In this document: positions 46,422 to 57,924 of the stretch, in pieces
Position numbering within the stretch: the first letter of the stretch is position 1
How the letters are laid out: each line of letters begins with the position of its first letter
Position numbers and translations under genes: made by a program
Origin: Wurfbainia villosa
Lineage: Eukaryota; Streptophyta; Magnoliopsida; Zingiberales; Zingiberaceae
Direction of reading: 5' to 3'
DNA length: 64,000 bases
Assembly (NCBI GenBank): GCA_025175895.1
Contig: CM046001.1
Coordinates: forward strand, 26,484,314-26,548,313
The notes under the pieces: model-generated
Told to the model about the DNA's origin: nothing
The model's input: the letters and a program-made list of their open reading frames with translations, nothing else
The model's database searches: none

Positions 46422-48460
46422 TGATGGCATTGCTCGGAGGCTCATTGGCTCCCATGTCCCCGGATTAAAATTTTCACTAATGAAAAATAATTCGGATGGG
46501 ATGAGTTTCCTAAGCTCAACCAATTCGTCATCGTGCTAACGACTTAAGCGATCGCTTGAACAAACTAGTTGTTCAAGCAACCAAACTCTTCTAGTAGGTT
46601 AGCCGCGGAAGAGACGACGGACGGATCGCCGGTTTTTGTGTTTATCTTCGGGGTCCATGATTATACAAATACATATGGATGTAGACATGTATAATCAACA
46701 CATACAAACATATTAACAAGAACATGCAAAGATCAATAATAAAACTTGTAAATCTTTTATACCTCTCGATCTTCTATCGTATATCCTAACCTCCTTGTAG
46801 ACTTCGTGTGGGCGAAGATCCTCCACAAGTTGAAGCTTCCTAGATCTTCTTCAATCAAAAGAAAGAAGAACTCTCCTTCCCTTCTTGCTTGAGCCAACCA
46901 CCAAGCCACAAAGGCTTGATGCCGCCGGCCCCAAGAATAGAGAGAACAAGATGGCCAACCAAGGAACCGAACAAGGGAACAATCCCTAGATCCTTTGTGC
47001 CGTCGGCCAAGAGGAAAAAAAAGTGTGGGCGCTGACCAAGAGCTCCAAGGAACAACCCTTAGGAAGAAGAAAGGAAGCCCTCCAATTGTTGCCGCCCAAG
47101 CTCTTTTCCAAACCCTAGCCGCCCAAGCCAAAACACTAATCTCCCTAGGGTTTCTTGCCGCCCAAGCTAAAGAGAGCAAACCCTAGAATTCCTTCTCATG
47201 CTCTTGCCGCCCAAGCCCTAAGTCTTATTTATAGAGTTAGGCTTAAGCCTCCTTTTAATCTCCACCGTTGGTTCTAGGGATTTAATCTCAACCGTCGGAT
47301 CTAGAGATTTAATCTCAACCGTCGAATCTAGAGATTTAATCTCCACCGTCGGTTCTAGGGATTTAATCTCAATCGTCGGATCTAGAGATTTAATCTCAAC
47401 CGTCGGATCTAGAGATTTAATCTCCACCGTCGGTTCTAGGGATTTAATCTCAACCGTCGGATCTAGAGATTTAATCTCAACCGTCGGATCTAGAGATTTA
47501 ATCTCCACCGTCGGATCTAGAGTTTTGTTTTCCATCATTGGATCTAGACTTCATGAGGTTTATATTAGGTTACGATAGAGACCATGAGGAGGAGTTGGAT
47601 CTTGGCCACCCGATGGATCGGAACCACACAAACTTAATCCATCAATGATGTTCCATTCCACTAGAGGATCATCATTGAATTACCTCACCAACCCCCATAA
47701 ATTAATATGGGCTCCATACATTATTTGTACATCCATCTCCCCGTGTTTAAGATATCGAATGTCCGTCAATTAATTGATTTACTGACCATCAATCAATTAA
47801 CATCTAACTCCTCGAGTAGTACCACTCAACCTTATCATCATGTTGACTAAGTCAACTCAGCAGGTTTACATGATGAACCTTATGAGCTCCTCAAGGGGAC
47901 ATCATCAACCTAATATATAGGACACGGTTTCCTCCTATAATCAACGACACACCATGTAAATAATATCATTTCCCAACTTACCGGACATATTGATTTAATC
48001 CATATAAATCTCACCCTTTGGTAAATCAAAGAAATAAATACTAAGTACATGTGTCCGTTATTATATCGGGATTAAGAGCATGTACAACATAATATCCGAG
48101 GTCCGATTCAATTATGTAGTCAGTAATAAATTGAATCACCTCTATGTCGGTCCTGCTCAATACACCTAAGTGTACTAGTGTAACTCTATGTTCAAGACAA
48201 AACAATACCAAGCTACACTACAACCATGCCAATGGTTTGTCCAAAACCATCTTGGTTGTGAGCCTCTACTTATATTCTACAAGGGACTGATAACATGATC
48301 TTCTATGCCACACCAAACACCATGTTATCTACAATGTAAAGTATTAGACAATATGCACACATATAATAAATATAAAGTGCAAACAATGATCATGTGATTC
48401 TTATTTCAAAATAAAAATGTTCATACAAAAGAGCTAGGCTTTCAGTATACATTCCAACAA
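46422..48460 (-). mobile_element. Solo LTR G1 (probable copia) inside the solo LTR of A
   Basis: 2,039 bp with TGATGG...CCAACA ends and flanks AAATT/AAATC (one mismatch). The flanking A-family sequence resumes directly on both sides. The minus-strand TATA box (TATAAATAAG, about 47224-47233) faces the same way as the TGTTGG end at 48460. No internal domains are present. A related fragment, G2, lies at 59150-60244. Confidence 0.8.
47258..47535. repeat. 27 bp tandem repeats in G1
   Basis: About ten copies of a 27 bp unit containing AACCGTCGGATCTAGAGATT, with variants (CCACCGTCGGTTCTAGGG). The period is nine codons, so a minus-strand frame stays open. That frame is not credible as a gene. The array is directly upstream of the minus-strand TATA box, in the U3 part. 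Confidence 0.95.
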
Positions 48461-49373
48461 AATCAATGATTGATTCCAGAACCATTTCTGAAACCTTTCA
48501 ACAGCTACAATGAATCGTGCCCCATTCTCTTCACTCATCTTATATCCACTTGGTTCAGGACATGGTATATAGTGTCAGTCCCCACTAGGTCGACTACGTC
48601 ACACCTAGCCCAAATATCATTTCCTCGTCCTACGGATTCTGGTTACTGCACATGTATCCAAGAGTACTATACTCTAAACATGTAATGCTTTGGCCAAAGA
48701 CTTTAGTAACAATCCGACGAGAGGCCATGGGTATACATCTCCTCGCAAGGAGTGGTGAATCCTTTATAGGCTATTCAAACACCTTCGGCCACTTTGAATT
48801 ATACCCAATCATCCCGAGTCCACATCTTCTCAAAGATGCTTGCTTAAGATGTCAAAGCATAAGTCTTCATGACTAAGATGACTTAAATAACGCAAGTCAA
48901 AGGAACATCACACTTAAGCTACAGTAAGAACTTTATTGACATATCCATATATGCAGAGAACCATATGAAGTCTTATAGCTGGTCACTCCAATGAACTAGT
49001 TACCATAACTAGCATTCACGATTAGCTTCGGATATCATAATGTCTCCAGCCAGTGAGAATCAGCTGCTTGGATACACCAAGGAGTATACCTCATGCTAGT
49101 CTCGACAGAATTGATGGTGTCCAAATCCATCAATTCATCGATTAGAGATAATTCCAATACATCACAATTACACATGTAGAGATACTCACTAGTTGTGATT
49201 CAATCACAAATTCTCTCATGCTGTGAATCGTATTGCGGACATTCAGTAAATGAGTTTAAGATCTAATCAAATACATGCAAACATGTATACTCAAATAGTG
49301 AATCTTTATTTATCATATAAATAGTTTAAACATAAGGCGATTGTCATAGGACATCTCTCATATATAACTAACA

Positions 49374-49826
49374 TGGCCTAGAAGTTAAATTAAGGCATGA
49401 GAGATAGGTCTAGGAAAGCAATTGAGTTGTGGCTGATAGATTCTAATTTGGAAAAAGGAAGACCAATTGATGGTACATCAGGATTTAATATTCATCGATT
49501 AGTCTTTTATGTTTATCCGTGGAGAGATTAAATATATTAGTGAATATAATATCGAACAATATTTGGGGATACTTTTGATGAGGAAAGTAGTTCGATTGTA
49601 TGTAATAAGTCTCAGATCTGGGATGCAGCGAGATTTTATCTAATGATACAAAGATGACTACTCAATCATTCTAACAAGTACATTGAGCAATTTTTATAGG
49701 CAGGTGTACTCGCAAGTTGAATGACGTCCAAATCTATGTGAAAGTCGAATAGGGGTGATATGTGATGGATCACATGAGATGTAATCTAGTGGCGAAAGGT
49801 ATATGCTCACATGTGCAAGTGGGAGA
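49374..49826 (+). mobile_element. Host retroelement D, interior end with polypurine tract
   Basis: Non-coding, ending in CAAGTGGGAGA (49816-49826) directly before a TGTTAG LTR start. The tract resembles that of A, suggesting a copia origin and plus orientation. Confidence 0.55.
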
Positions 49827-50242
49827 TGTTAGTGCCCACATTTAGGCATGCCTATTACCCCATCTCTTTACCTTCTCTCTTCTAACATATATATGTGTTG
49901 GGTTTTTCATGAGAAGGATTGGTTGTTGATTTCAGTATAATACAAGAAGCAAGCATGTGCTTCTTGTAAGGAGGCAAGTGTGCAATGCATAAGAGACAAG
50001 GAGGCTTCTTGTGTGTGGTGCCGTGAGATTTGTAAGTGTTGTGTGTAGATAGTTGTACGAGGAAGAAGTCTGAGGAGTGTCTGCTTGTGAGAAGCGGACA
50101 TTACTCGAGAGAAGCTTTCTTCGATCTTTCTTCTTGTTGAGAAGAAGAGGATCGTCGCCACATCACCGAGGCTACGGGTTGCGATGTTGTGACATTGTGG
50201 TGAAAGTTCGAGTTAACCCTCGTGATTTTCATCTCTGACAGT
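49827..50242 (+). repeat. 3' LTR of element D (start clear, end uncertain)
   Basis: Begins TGTTAGTGCCCACA after a polypurine tract. A CA end near 50242 (TCTCTGACA) is only a guess because the left LTR and target duplication are not in the window. No gene inside. Confidence 0.45.
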
Positions 50243-50348
50243 GAACATTCCATGAAGGTTGTAGAATTCACAGACCATTCGACATTGGTGCAGCACCGAT
50301 TTTTCTTCTTCTTCAATCTTGTGCCACCGAAGAGGGGTCCACTCCAAC

Positions 50349-50445
50349 TGCATCAGTAAATTTGTCTTGAAAAAGTTAACAAGCATTAAACCATCGCCAG
50401 CCTATCCGGCGGCGATACTCCGATGCTTAAGTTAGGTTGAACATT
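50349..50445. repeat. Fragment similar to the start of the gypsy F LTR
   Basis: It begins TGCATCAGTAAAT and shares AAGTTAACA and GATGCTTAAGTTAG-type blocks with 57925-58020. Homology fades beyond about 50445. Probably a truncated LTR remnant. Confidence 0.55.
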
Positions 50446-50599
50446 AATGAAAGATAATACATTGAATACAGTAAAAGTAATATAAAAGAAGGAAAAGAAG
50501 AAGAGAACTTATCTCATGTGTAGTTAGAAACATATAAGAGCCTGCGAGAGAGTGCCTAGATAAGACCAAAAGAAGAAGAAACTTTTGGATAGCCATATT

Positions 50600-50940
50600 C
50601 CCTAGTGAAAGAAGAAGCAAGAGCCCCATTGATATTGTAGGTAAACAATCCAGTGTCACATCATTGGCTTTTCATCTCTTGAATTATGCTTGGAATCTTT
50701 TCTTGCTGGTAAATTTTAGAGTACAGGGTCATCACGTTGTTATAGGTCGTAGGGCTTGAAGCGAACCCCAATTCCTTCATTTTGTCCATGAAAGCATCTG
50801 CCTTCCAAGTTAGAATTTCTTAGCAGTAGCAATTGACGAGTGCACCATATGTAAGTTGATTTTTAGACGAATCTAGAAGATTGACAAAGTACTCTTCGGC
50901 TGAAGAAATTTCTCTAGTCCTTTGAGAATGGATCTGTCTC
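50600..50940 (-). pseudogene. Pentatricopeptide repeat (P-class) gene fragment
   Basis: Minus-strand translation gives AEEYFVNLLDSSKNQLTYG, then ALVNCYC, stop, then KADAFMDKMKELGF, TYNNVMTLYSKI, IIQEMKSQ, stop, and after a frame change FTYNI. These are characteristic PPR helices of the P-class mitochondrial proteins with ISSAEEYF/YGALLNCY-type segments. PPR proteins bind organellar RNA. Internal stops, a frameshift and the absence of start or targeting sequence mark it as a decayed fragment. A 20 bp direct duplication lies just upstream (50951-50970, 50971-50990). Confidence 0.7.
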
Positions 50941-50990
50941 TTGTAGTAATATCTCAAGGAGTTAACCAATATCTCAAGGAGTCAACCAAT

Positions 50991-53139
50991 ATCTTCCCTA
51001 GGTCAGTTTTCATGGTGCAATTCATCCCCACAAGAAATAGAGAGGCTCCTCTCAAATCAACCATGACTTCAACTGCCCTTCACTTTACAAGAAATGATTT
51101 TGGCATTGCTATAGACATCTTAGCCCCATGGGCTCAGGGAACCTCCTTGCTATTTGGACTTCCGATTGCTCTAGTGCATGCATGGAAAGCACTAGGTTTC
51201 GCTAGGAAGTAGGAGAGGGTTCCCGTGAAGCTGCAAGGGCAGGCAAGATTCTGGAGGTGAGGAAGGGGAAAGGGCAGGGCTGCTACTGTGACTCTCAGTC
51301 TTTGCTTGCTGCCCTCTCCTTTGCTTGCTCCCTCCTCTTTGTTTACACCCCTCTCTTTTCTCCAGTAGCCCCCACCATGGGGGTTTGAGACCAGAGAAAA
51401 CTCGGAACCCCCTTTCTTCTAAATCCTAGGAATCCTTTTTATCTTCGGCAATTGGGTCGGGCCCTTGTTTCTATATACGTGCCAATATTTCTTGTAATAA
51501 TTGTAAAGCCTTTGATTATATGATAGTCTCCTAACTTATAGGTCGTCAACTGCTTGGTCAAAGTTTTGCGCAAAGTTACAAAGGTTATAATCCAAGTGAA
51601 GGAGGAACTATTTAAGTTATAATTGACTAGTCAATCAATATGCATGTCGATTGATTGGGAGTAAATTGGATGTGATTTCTAAGTGAATAGAAGGTTGTTT
51701 ATTTAATTAACCTTCTATCAATCAATTAGATAGTCATTGACTATATTTTGGTATGTCAATCGATGGTCAACCGAAGAAAACAATATAATGTAATCAAAGA
51801 TTTAGCATAAAAACACTTGATAAAAATTTAATTTTCTTGTACTTTCAGTGCTCAAAGGATGTTAAGGGCTTGGATGAATGTTTCAATTCAAGTGCTTGGT
51901 AATATACTCTTAAGCTTTCATTTACATCATTGGGAGAGTAGAGAAATTGGTTGGAAAGCATCCCGTTGGTTGAGATTTTAAGAGTCTTGTCTCATTTCAG
52001 CTTGTAAAGGGTTATAGCGTGGATTTTTTAGGGATGACATACAAGAAACATCATAGGTCATATAGTAAGAGCAAGACCTTTGAACCATGTTATACACTAT
52101 TGTAGCATATCTTGTTTGTTTATTTTATTTTTATAGTAGTTATGCTATTAACGTGATCAATTGAACATTCATGAACACACACATGAGTCAACTAGCCAAT
52201 CCACTAAATCCCTAGCAAGAGTTAGAAATAAAACGATTGATTAAGCAAAGGAAAGCTTCATTCATTTAGATGACTTACGCAATAAAGTGGAATCAAGATG
52301 AGTTAATTAAAGTAGTCATTGTTAGGATGAGCAAGTAATTGGCCTTAAGCAAAAAGTTGAAGGGATCATGAAAACGTTGATTGGAAATGATCAAATTGAC
52401 TAGTTTGCTATAAATAGAAAAGTAAAGTCGGTCTAAAGACAACTTAGAGGTTATAAATAGGGTATCAAATGTAGCTTGCAAAGATTACCAAAAATGAGCT
52501 AAACTCTAATATTACTGTCCTTTTTATTCAATTTTATAGTCGACCATTGTAATAGTCTTATTGGCTTTATTTGAGTTTTTTTTAAAGATTTCTTTATCTT
52601 TATCTTAATAAGGGAGAATAATAAAATTTAGAAATCTCACCCATAAAATCATAAATCATAGCGAGGGATTCGAGGGTTCTAAATTAAGTAATTCTCATGT
52701 TAACATTTACCTTTTATATTCTTTTTTAATTGTTGCATTGACTAAATTTATGATTTTACTAGGCACCACTAAGAATAAAGAGTTTAATTTTCAAGTGAAG
52801 AGTTAACAGATCTTAGCTATTTAATAATATAAAATAACATAAAGAAATATTTTATAACATTTATAAAGAAAAATATATTAAATCCAAATTATATTTATAC
52901 TATGTAAAAATAATTAATTTTATAAAATGTTTAACATAATAAAAAATAACTTTGAACCATAATTTATCTTTAAAGAAAATATAATTTTTTATAATATATA
53001 TTATTTACTGTTCGGTTAGCAAATAAAATTTTTTATTAAAAAAAATCAGGTGAATAAAAATAGAAGTTTAAATTTAAAATTGTAATAAATAAAAAATATT
53101 TAATAAAAAAAATAAAGATAATCACTTCCAATCAATAAA
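50991..53139. other. Intergenic region, no gene recognised
   Basis: Mostly AT-rich unique-looking sequence. Short open frames (for example 50922-51212) show no domain or codon signal. From about 52800 the sequence becomes very A/T-rich. Confidence 0.6.
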
Positions 53140-53392
53140 GGGGGTGTTTGATAGATATTTTCTTCTCCGTTTTTATTTTTATTTTCTATGAATATTTTTT
53201 ATATTTATTTTTCAAAAAATAAAGAGTATTTTCTAAAAATTTAAAAAATGAGATATAATTGTTTTTTATTTTCGTTTTTAAAAAATAAAAGATCGTTTTT
53301 TGATTATTGAAAAATAAAAAAAATTCGTTTTTTATTTTCTAAAAAAAATAATAAAAATAAAAAATAAAAAATTCCCTGCAAATCGAACGGCC
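53140..53392. mobile_element. Possible AT-rich MITE
   Basis: Starts GGGGGTGTTTGATAGAT and ends CAAATCGAACGGCC. The ends are weakly complementary in inverted sense, and the interior is a fold-back-like run of A/T with TTTTTATTTTC on one arm and AAAAATAAAAA on the other. ATAA flanks both sides. Low-complexity sequence gives the same look, so this is tentative. Confidence 0.28.
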
Positions 53393-53884
53393 ATAAGAGA
53401 TTTCAGCACGAGTTTCCTCACGGTGGACTGGCCAGTCAAAGTGGGCCGGGGCTCTACAGCTGGCAACATATGTGGCGAGGTTCAGACACGTGGGAGAGCG
53501 GCCGTTCTCGCGCTCTGAGAATCCTTGCGTCTCGAAGGGAGCCCCTTCACGGTCCGGAGGTCCCTCTCGTCCCTCCGCACGCGCGAGCGCGCGAGCGTTG
53601 CGTGACACGTCGTACTTCGTTATTCATCCTTCTGCCAGGAGCGTTTTGCTCCTCCAACCGATCTCATCGGTGGGAGACCCTGTTCGCTGTTTAGTCATCC
53701 ATCGCACTGAAGCGGTTCGGTCACAACTGTCCACTTCCGAAATATTTGACCGCCGACCTTGCTGTTTGACCCAACCACTAACCTCCAGTCGAGGCCGCCC
53801 CATCCATTAATAGCACGCTTTCCCTCTATCCGTGATGGACGGCATTTCAAATCGCATCGACGGACGGCGAAATTAAGAGGAGCG

Positions 53885-55174
53885 ATGCCGGGGAGCGTGG
53901 CGGCGTTGGATGTGGCTGCAGTGACCATACCGCACCACTTCCGTTGCCCGATCTCGCTGGAGCTGATGCGGGATCCGGTGACGGTGTGCACGGGGCAGAC
54001 TTACGACCGACCGAGCATCGAGTCTTGGGTGGCGACGGGGAATACGACATGCCCAGTCACCCGCGTGCCGCTCGCCGACTTTACACTCATTCCCAATCAC
54101 ACTCTCCGTCGCCTCATCCAGGAGTGGTGCGTCGCTCACCGTTCCCTCGGCGTGGAACGCATCCCCACCCCCAAGCAGCCGGCCGATCCGCTCCTTGTCC
54201 GATCGCTCGTAGCCTCCGCCAGCGCCGGATCTGTCACTTCGCGCGTCGCAGCGCTCTGCCGCCTTCGGGCGCTGGCAATGGAGTCGGAGAAGAACCGTGC
54301 GGTGATTTCTACCCGCGAGACGCGATCGGCCCTCGTTGAGATTGCGTTTGAGGTAAAGGAAGAACTTAGGTGGTCGGACGCCGCCAACCAACCGGCCTTA
54401 GAGGCCATGGCTGTGCTCTCCATTCTACCTGTGTCCGAGGCAGAGAGCACCGCAGTGGCGACGCGGCCAGAGCGACTTCGCCGGCTAGGGGAGATGGTAC
54501 GGGAGCACCCATCGATGGAGGCACGGATCAACGCGGCGGCTGTGATCGAAGTGGTCGCGGCAGGAGCAAGATCAGCCGATATTAGAACTACGGTTGGGGA
54601 GACGGAAGGGGTAATGGAGGGATTGGTAGGGCTGGTGGAGCAGCGGGGGAACCCGCGCGCAGTGCGGGTGGGGATCCGTGGACTTTTTGCCCTGTGCCTG
54701 GCAAAGGAAAATAGATTCCGGGCAGTGGCCGCAGGCGCTGCTGCCGCAGTGGTGGGAAGGGTGGGTGAGCTGGCATCCAGTGATGCAGAGCGGGCATTGG
54801 CCACGGTGGAGCTTCTTTGCCGGTGGGAGGGTGGCAGGGAAGCGGTGGTTGCGGGATGGGGAGGAGGGGCAGCTGCTGTCAAGGCGCTGGTGAGGGCGAT
54901 GGCCGGCAAGGCATCTGGGAGGGCGGTGGAGCATGCCGCTGGAGCTCTTGTAGCGGTGCTGGGGAGTTCGGAGGCACTTAAAAGGGAGGCGGCGGCTGCC
55001 GGCGTGGTGAACCACCTTCTACTCTTGGTGCAAGGTGGGTGCTCGGAGAGGGCCAAAAGGAAGGCCCAGCTTCTACTAAAGCTCCTGCGCTCTGCTTTGC
55101 CATTCCACGACTCCATCGCCAACTCCGACGACTACCTCTTTCTGAAAGAGCAATTCAAAACAGCAATTCTCTAA
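53885..55174 (+). CDS. PUB25/26-like: U-box E3 ubiquitin ligase, PUB25/26-like
   Basis: An intronless frame of 429 codons. ATG 53885 is preferred over the upstream in-frame ATG at 53759, because the protein then starts a few residues before the U-box like its relatives. The U-box (about 14-88) reads IPHHFRCPISLELMRDPVTV, TGQTYDRPSIESW, TTCPVTR and IPNHTLRRLIQEWC. It holds the E2-binding surface and has no zinc ligands. RIPTPKQP follows, then Ala/Val/Leu-rich ARM-type helices to the C terminus. The length is close to known members (about 420). It would transfer ubiquitin from an E2 to substrates. Arabidopsis PUB25/26 act in cold signalling (MYB15) and immunity (BIK1). Third positions are GC-rich. 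It appears intact. Confidence 0.93.
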   Translation: MPGSVAALDVAAVTIPHHFRCPISLELMRDPVTVCTGQTYDRPSIESWVATGNTTCPVTRVPLADFTLIPNHTLRRLIQEWCVAHRSLGVERIPTPKQPADPLLVRSLVASASAGSVTSRVAALCRLRALAMESEKNRAVISTRETRSALVEIAFEVKEELRWSDAANQPALEAMAVLSILPVSEAESTAVATRPERLRRLGEMVREHPSMEARINAAAVIEVVAAGARSADIRTTVGETEGVMEGLVGLVEQRGNPRAVRVGIRGLFALCLAKENRFRAVAAGAAAAVVGRVGELASSDAERALATVELLCRWEGGREAVVAGWGGGAAAVKALVRAMAGKASGRAVEHAAGALVAVLGSSEALKREAAAAGVVNHLLLLVQGGCSERAKRKAQLLLKLLRSALPFHDSIANSDDYLFLKEQFKTAIL

Positions 55175-57447
55175 CCTTGCAATTCCTCTTCCATTGTGTA
55201 ATACTTACTAAAAATAATGATATATGATTGTTATATGCTTCTCTTTGCTTTTTCCCTAAGAAAAAAAAAATCATCTTTCTTCAGAAACTTAACCTAGTCA
55301 GAGTTCGAGAAAGGAATGATCTGGAGATGGAATTGCAGGGAAGTGAAATCAATGTAGAGATAATTTTGGTCCTTGTGTTTTGATGTTTGGATTGTTCCTT
55401 GTAGTAGGCAAGGGTGTGAATGGATTTTCGATTGACATTTATGGACAGACAAATTGACAAAGTTTTCTTATGATCTTAATGCCTTTGCTGTTCTTCACGC
55501 ATTTTCTTGTAGTCCGGACTTTATTAGTGCAGTATTCTGGAATAGAACACATCATAAACAAAAATGTCATAATTATTCATGGGAGATAGGTGCTCATCAT
55601 TGTGTGCATAACCTTTTTTGACTATGACTAGTTGAGCATCTACAAGTCATGGTAGTGTCTGGTAAACTGAAATGAAATCCTGATGTTGTGCCTTTCAGTT
55701 ACGATGATGGTGAATGAACTCTGCTGGATTTCAGGACCTTTTTGTATAAAAAATGTGTTTAACCATTCTTTCTTCTTGGTCTTTTTTGCAGGATGTCAAG
55801 TCACTGTCTCAGAAGATTGTAAAAGGTGTCCACTGAAGCTACTTATATTCAAGTTCTGAACTCAGAGATTTCAAGTTTAACTCTGCTGTGATTGGTGCGT
55901 GGGATATGATTTTCACAGGCTGATGCTAATGATGCCATACATTTGTTAGGATTGGGAAACTTTGACAAACTCGTTCTCATGCATGTCAACTTCGGAGTAA
56001 TCAAGATTAGCTGCTTCTATCTTGGAACACAAGGACAGTGAAGGAGGGTCCTTATTCCTCCTGCAACTTCAGGCCCTTCCTTGCCTACTTATGCTGTGCA
56101 GAGACAAGCTTTTGGAAAGGATGGACTTAAAAGAGTGCAATGGTGCGTGGAATGGAATTATCAAGTGGATCCTTCCTTACCTTGTCTTTCCTTCTCGCCT
56201 CATGTTCCTTGGATGCAAAATTGGCCCAGGCGTGAATCCAACATGTCAAAAGCAGGAGAAAAAGGAATGGAAGAGACAGAGGCTGATTCATAAAGAAAGA
56301 AAGAATTGTGGTGGGTTTCACATGAACAAAAGGATTGGTCCATTGGTGTCATCATCACATGGTTGGGTTAGGCCACTGATTAATGCATTAAATTAGTTCT
56401 GCTTAAATGGCTGCCACATGAACTGAAGGGAGCTGTCTTTTTCTATCTATCCTTCTAAACAAAGGTGATAAAGCTTATGTGCAGGTCAAAATATGCATTT
56501 CTGTCACGGTCCCAATGGGTCACACAGGGTAGCCATTTCACTCCAGCTCATCTTTCAATTTGTCTGTGGTCCTAAGACAGAGGACGACTCAATTTTTCAA
56601 CATAAATTTGAGATGCCACTCGCTGAAGTCGTCAATGAACAAGGGAAAGTCTTTTTTTCACAGTATGTTTAGCCTGTTGTTGTGAAGAAACAGTTAATGG
56701 ATCTTTTAGTCAACGTTTGCTGCAGTATGAATGTCATGCAACTATTGCTTGTGCTTATTTGCCATCAAGTTTTCCTTTATGGTCAGACATGATGGAGTAT
56801 GCTGTAGCCCAACACATTTACTACTTAATGGACTTCGATGTCTTAAAGTAATTATTATAAAAAGATAGCTATAGTCTGCTCAAATTGATCTAATATCTTC
56901 TCAAGGCACCACCAAAATCGGATCGTTTGAACTGGATTGACCAAGCAGTTGTTCAGGCTTAATGGATTGTCAGATTCAATAAATAGCAAGCTGACACGAC
57001 TCCGCTTGTGTAGGGATATGGGAGAAGGGGGAAAAAAGGGTTAAATTGTTGTTTAACCTAATTGTTGTTGGTGCACTGGACTACATTCGCTACTTGTCGT
57101 TGTCAAGTAGAGATGATTATCGATGAAGCACAATAATAACATAATTTCTACCTTAACATACCATATAAAAAGAAAATCTCTCTTGTTTCTAATTGAAGTT
57201 AGTAAGCATTGACAATTCTAATTATCGAGGGCACGCAATATCTCCAATGATGTAATCTTCAGTTAGTATTAATCATTGTAGACTCACAACATCCCTAAGG
57301 ATATTAGCAAGGGTGAATCTCAACTCGGCATAGAAGATACACGAGAAGAAGTTATTGAACATGATCTCTCGAAGAGCTTTCCAAATTAATGGAAATCACA
57401 AGTCCATGTCAAATCAAGCAAGGGTAGAAGTTTACCTCTCCCTCCAA
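55175..57447. other. Downstream region of the U-box gene, no further gene supported
   Basis: AT-rich 3' flank. A TTTTTTGCAG|GATGTC sequence near 55793 looks like a splice acceptor, and transcript-like sequence follows, so a spliced 3' UTR or non-coding RNA is possible. The frame 56022-56396 (124 codons) has no recognised domain and I do not call it. Confidence 0.45.
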
Positions 57448-57648
57448 GGCGTGGTGCAACGGTAAAATATTTGATAGATTCTCGGAGTATCATGATTTAA
57501 ATCTCAGTTGAGGCATGCTTGTAATAGAGTGAAAGCTATTATGAGTACTTTCGAATTTATTTGGTGGGCGAACGAGGAGAGAGTCGTTCATCTTTAAGAT
57601 TAATTGAATCTGTAAAAATTTAAATATCTAAATTATAAAAAAAATAGA
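57448..57648 (+). mobile_element. SINE-like tRNA-derived remnant
   Basis: Starts GGCGTGGTGCAACGGTAA, close to the A box of plant SINEs. A degraded B-box-like GATTTAAATCTC lies 45 bp on (57493-57504), and an A-rich tail is near 57629-57648. No clear target duplication was found. Confidence 0.45.
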
Positions 57649-57924
57649 AATAGGCTTTTTCAAATGCCATAAGGCTTCCAAGTTAAAAGAGTAAGGGAGG
57701 CGGAAAATACGAGATCACCATATTTAATTTCAATTTTAGTTGTCTCTTATTTCCAAATCAAGAAGGAGAATTGAATTTTACAAATCAAATTGCAACTTCA
57801 ATATCTTTGATAAGAATAACCCAAAAACAAACTAAAAAACAAGCACGAGAACTTAACAAGAACTCTAATACGGTATGGATTTTCCTCCTCAAGGCTGGAC
57901 GATGGAGGGCCGATTCTCTCCAAC

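Larger units (their letters stand above)
45119..49373 (-). mobile_element. Solo LTR of the copia A family, split by G1
   Basis: This is the reverse complement of LTR A, in two pieces (45119-46421 and 48461-49373). It is bounded by the perfect duplication TGGCC (45114-45118, 49374-49378). There is no internal region, so the full element was removed by LTR-LTR recombination. It is more diverged from A's LTRs than they are from each other, so it is an older insertion. The promoter palindromes and the 45669-45694 hairpin are recognisable. Confidence 0.93.

Noticed and set aside
46757..47179. 140-codon minus-strand frame in the G1 LTR
   Set aside because: It has low-complexity composition, no domain, no conservation of frame in G2, and lies in LTR sequence.
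47258..47535. Regular short repeats that resemble a CRISPR array
   Set aside because: Units are contiguous without spacers, lie inside an LTR and the sequence is plant nuclear. They are tandem repeats.
53759..53884. Upstream in-frame ATG extending the U-box protein by 42 residues
   Set aside because: The extension is basic and unlike family N termini. ATG 53885 gives the usual short lead into the U-box.
54136..55122. Long minus-strand open frame (328 codons) opposite the U-box gene
   Set aside because: It is a shadow of the GC-rich third positions of the real gene and has an Ala/Ser/Pro composition with no domain.
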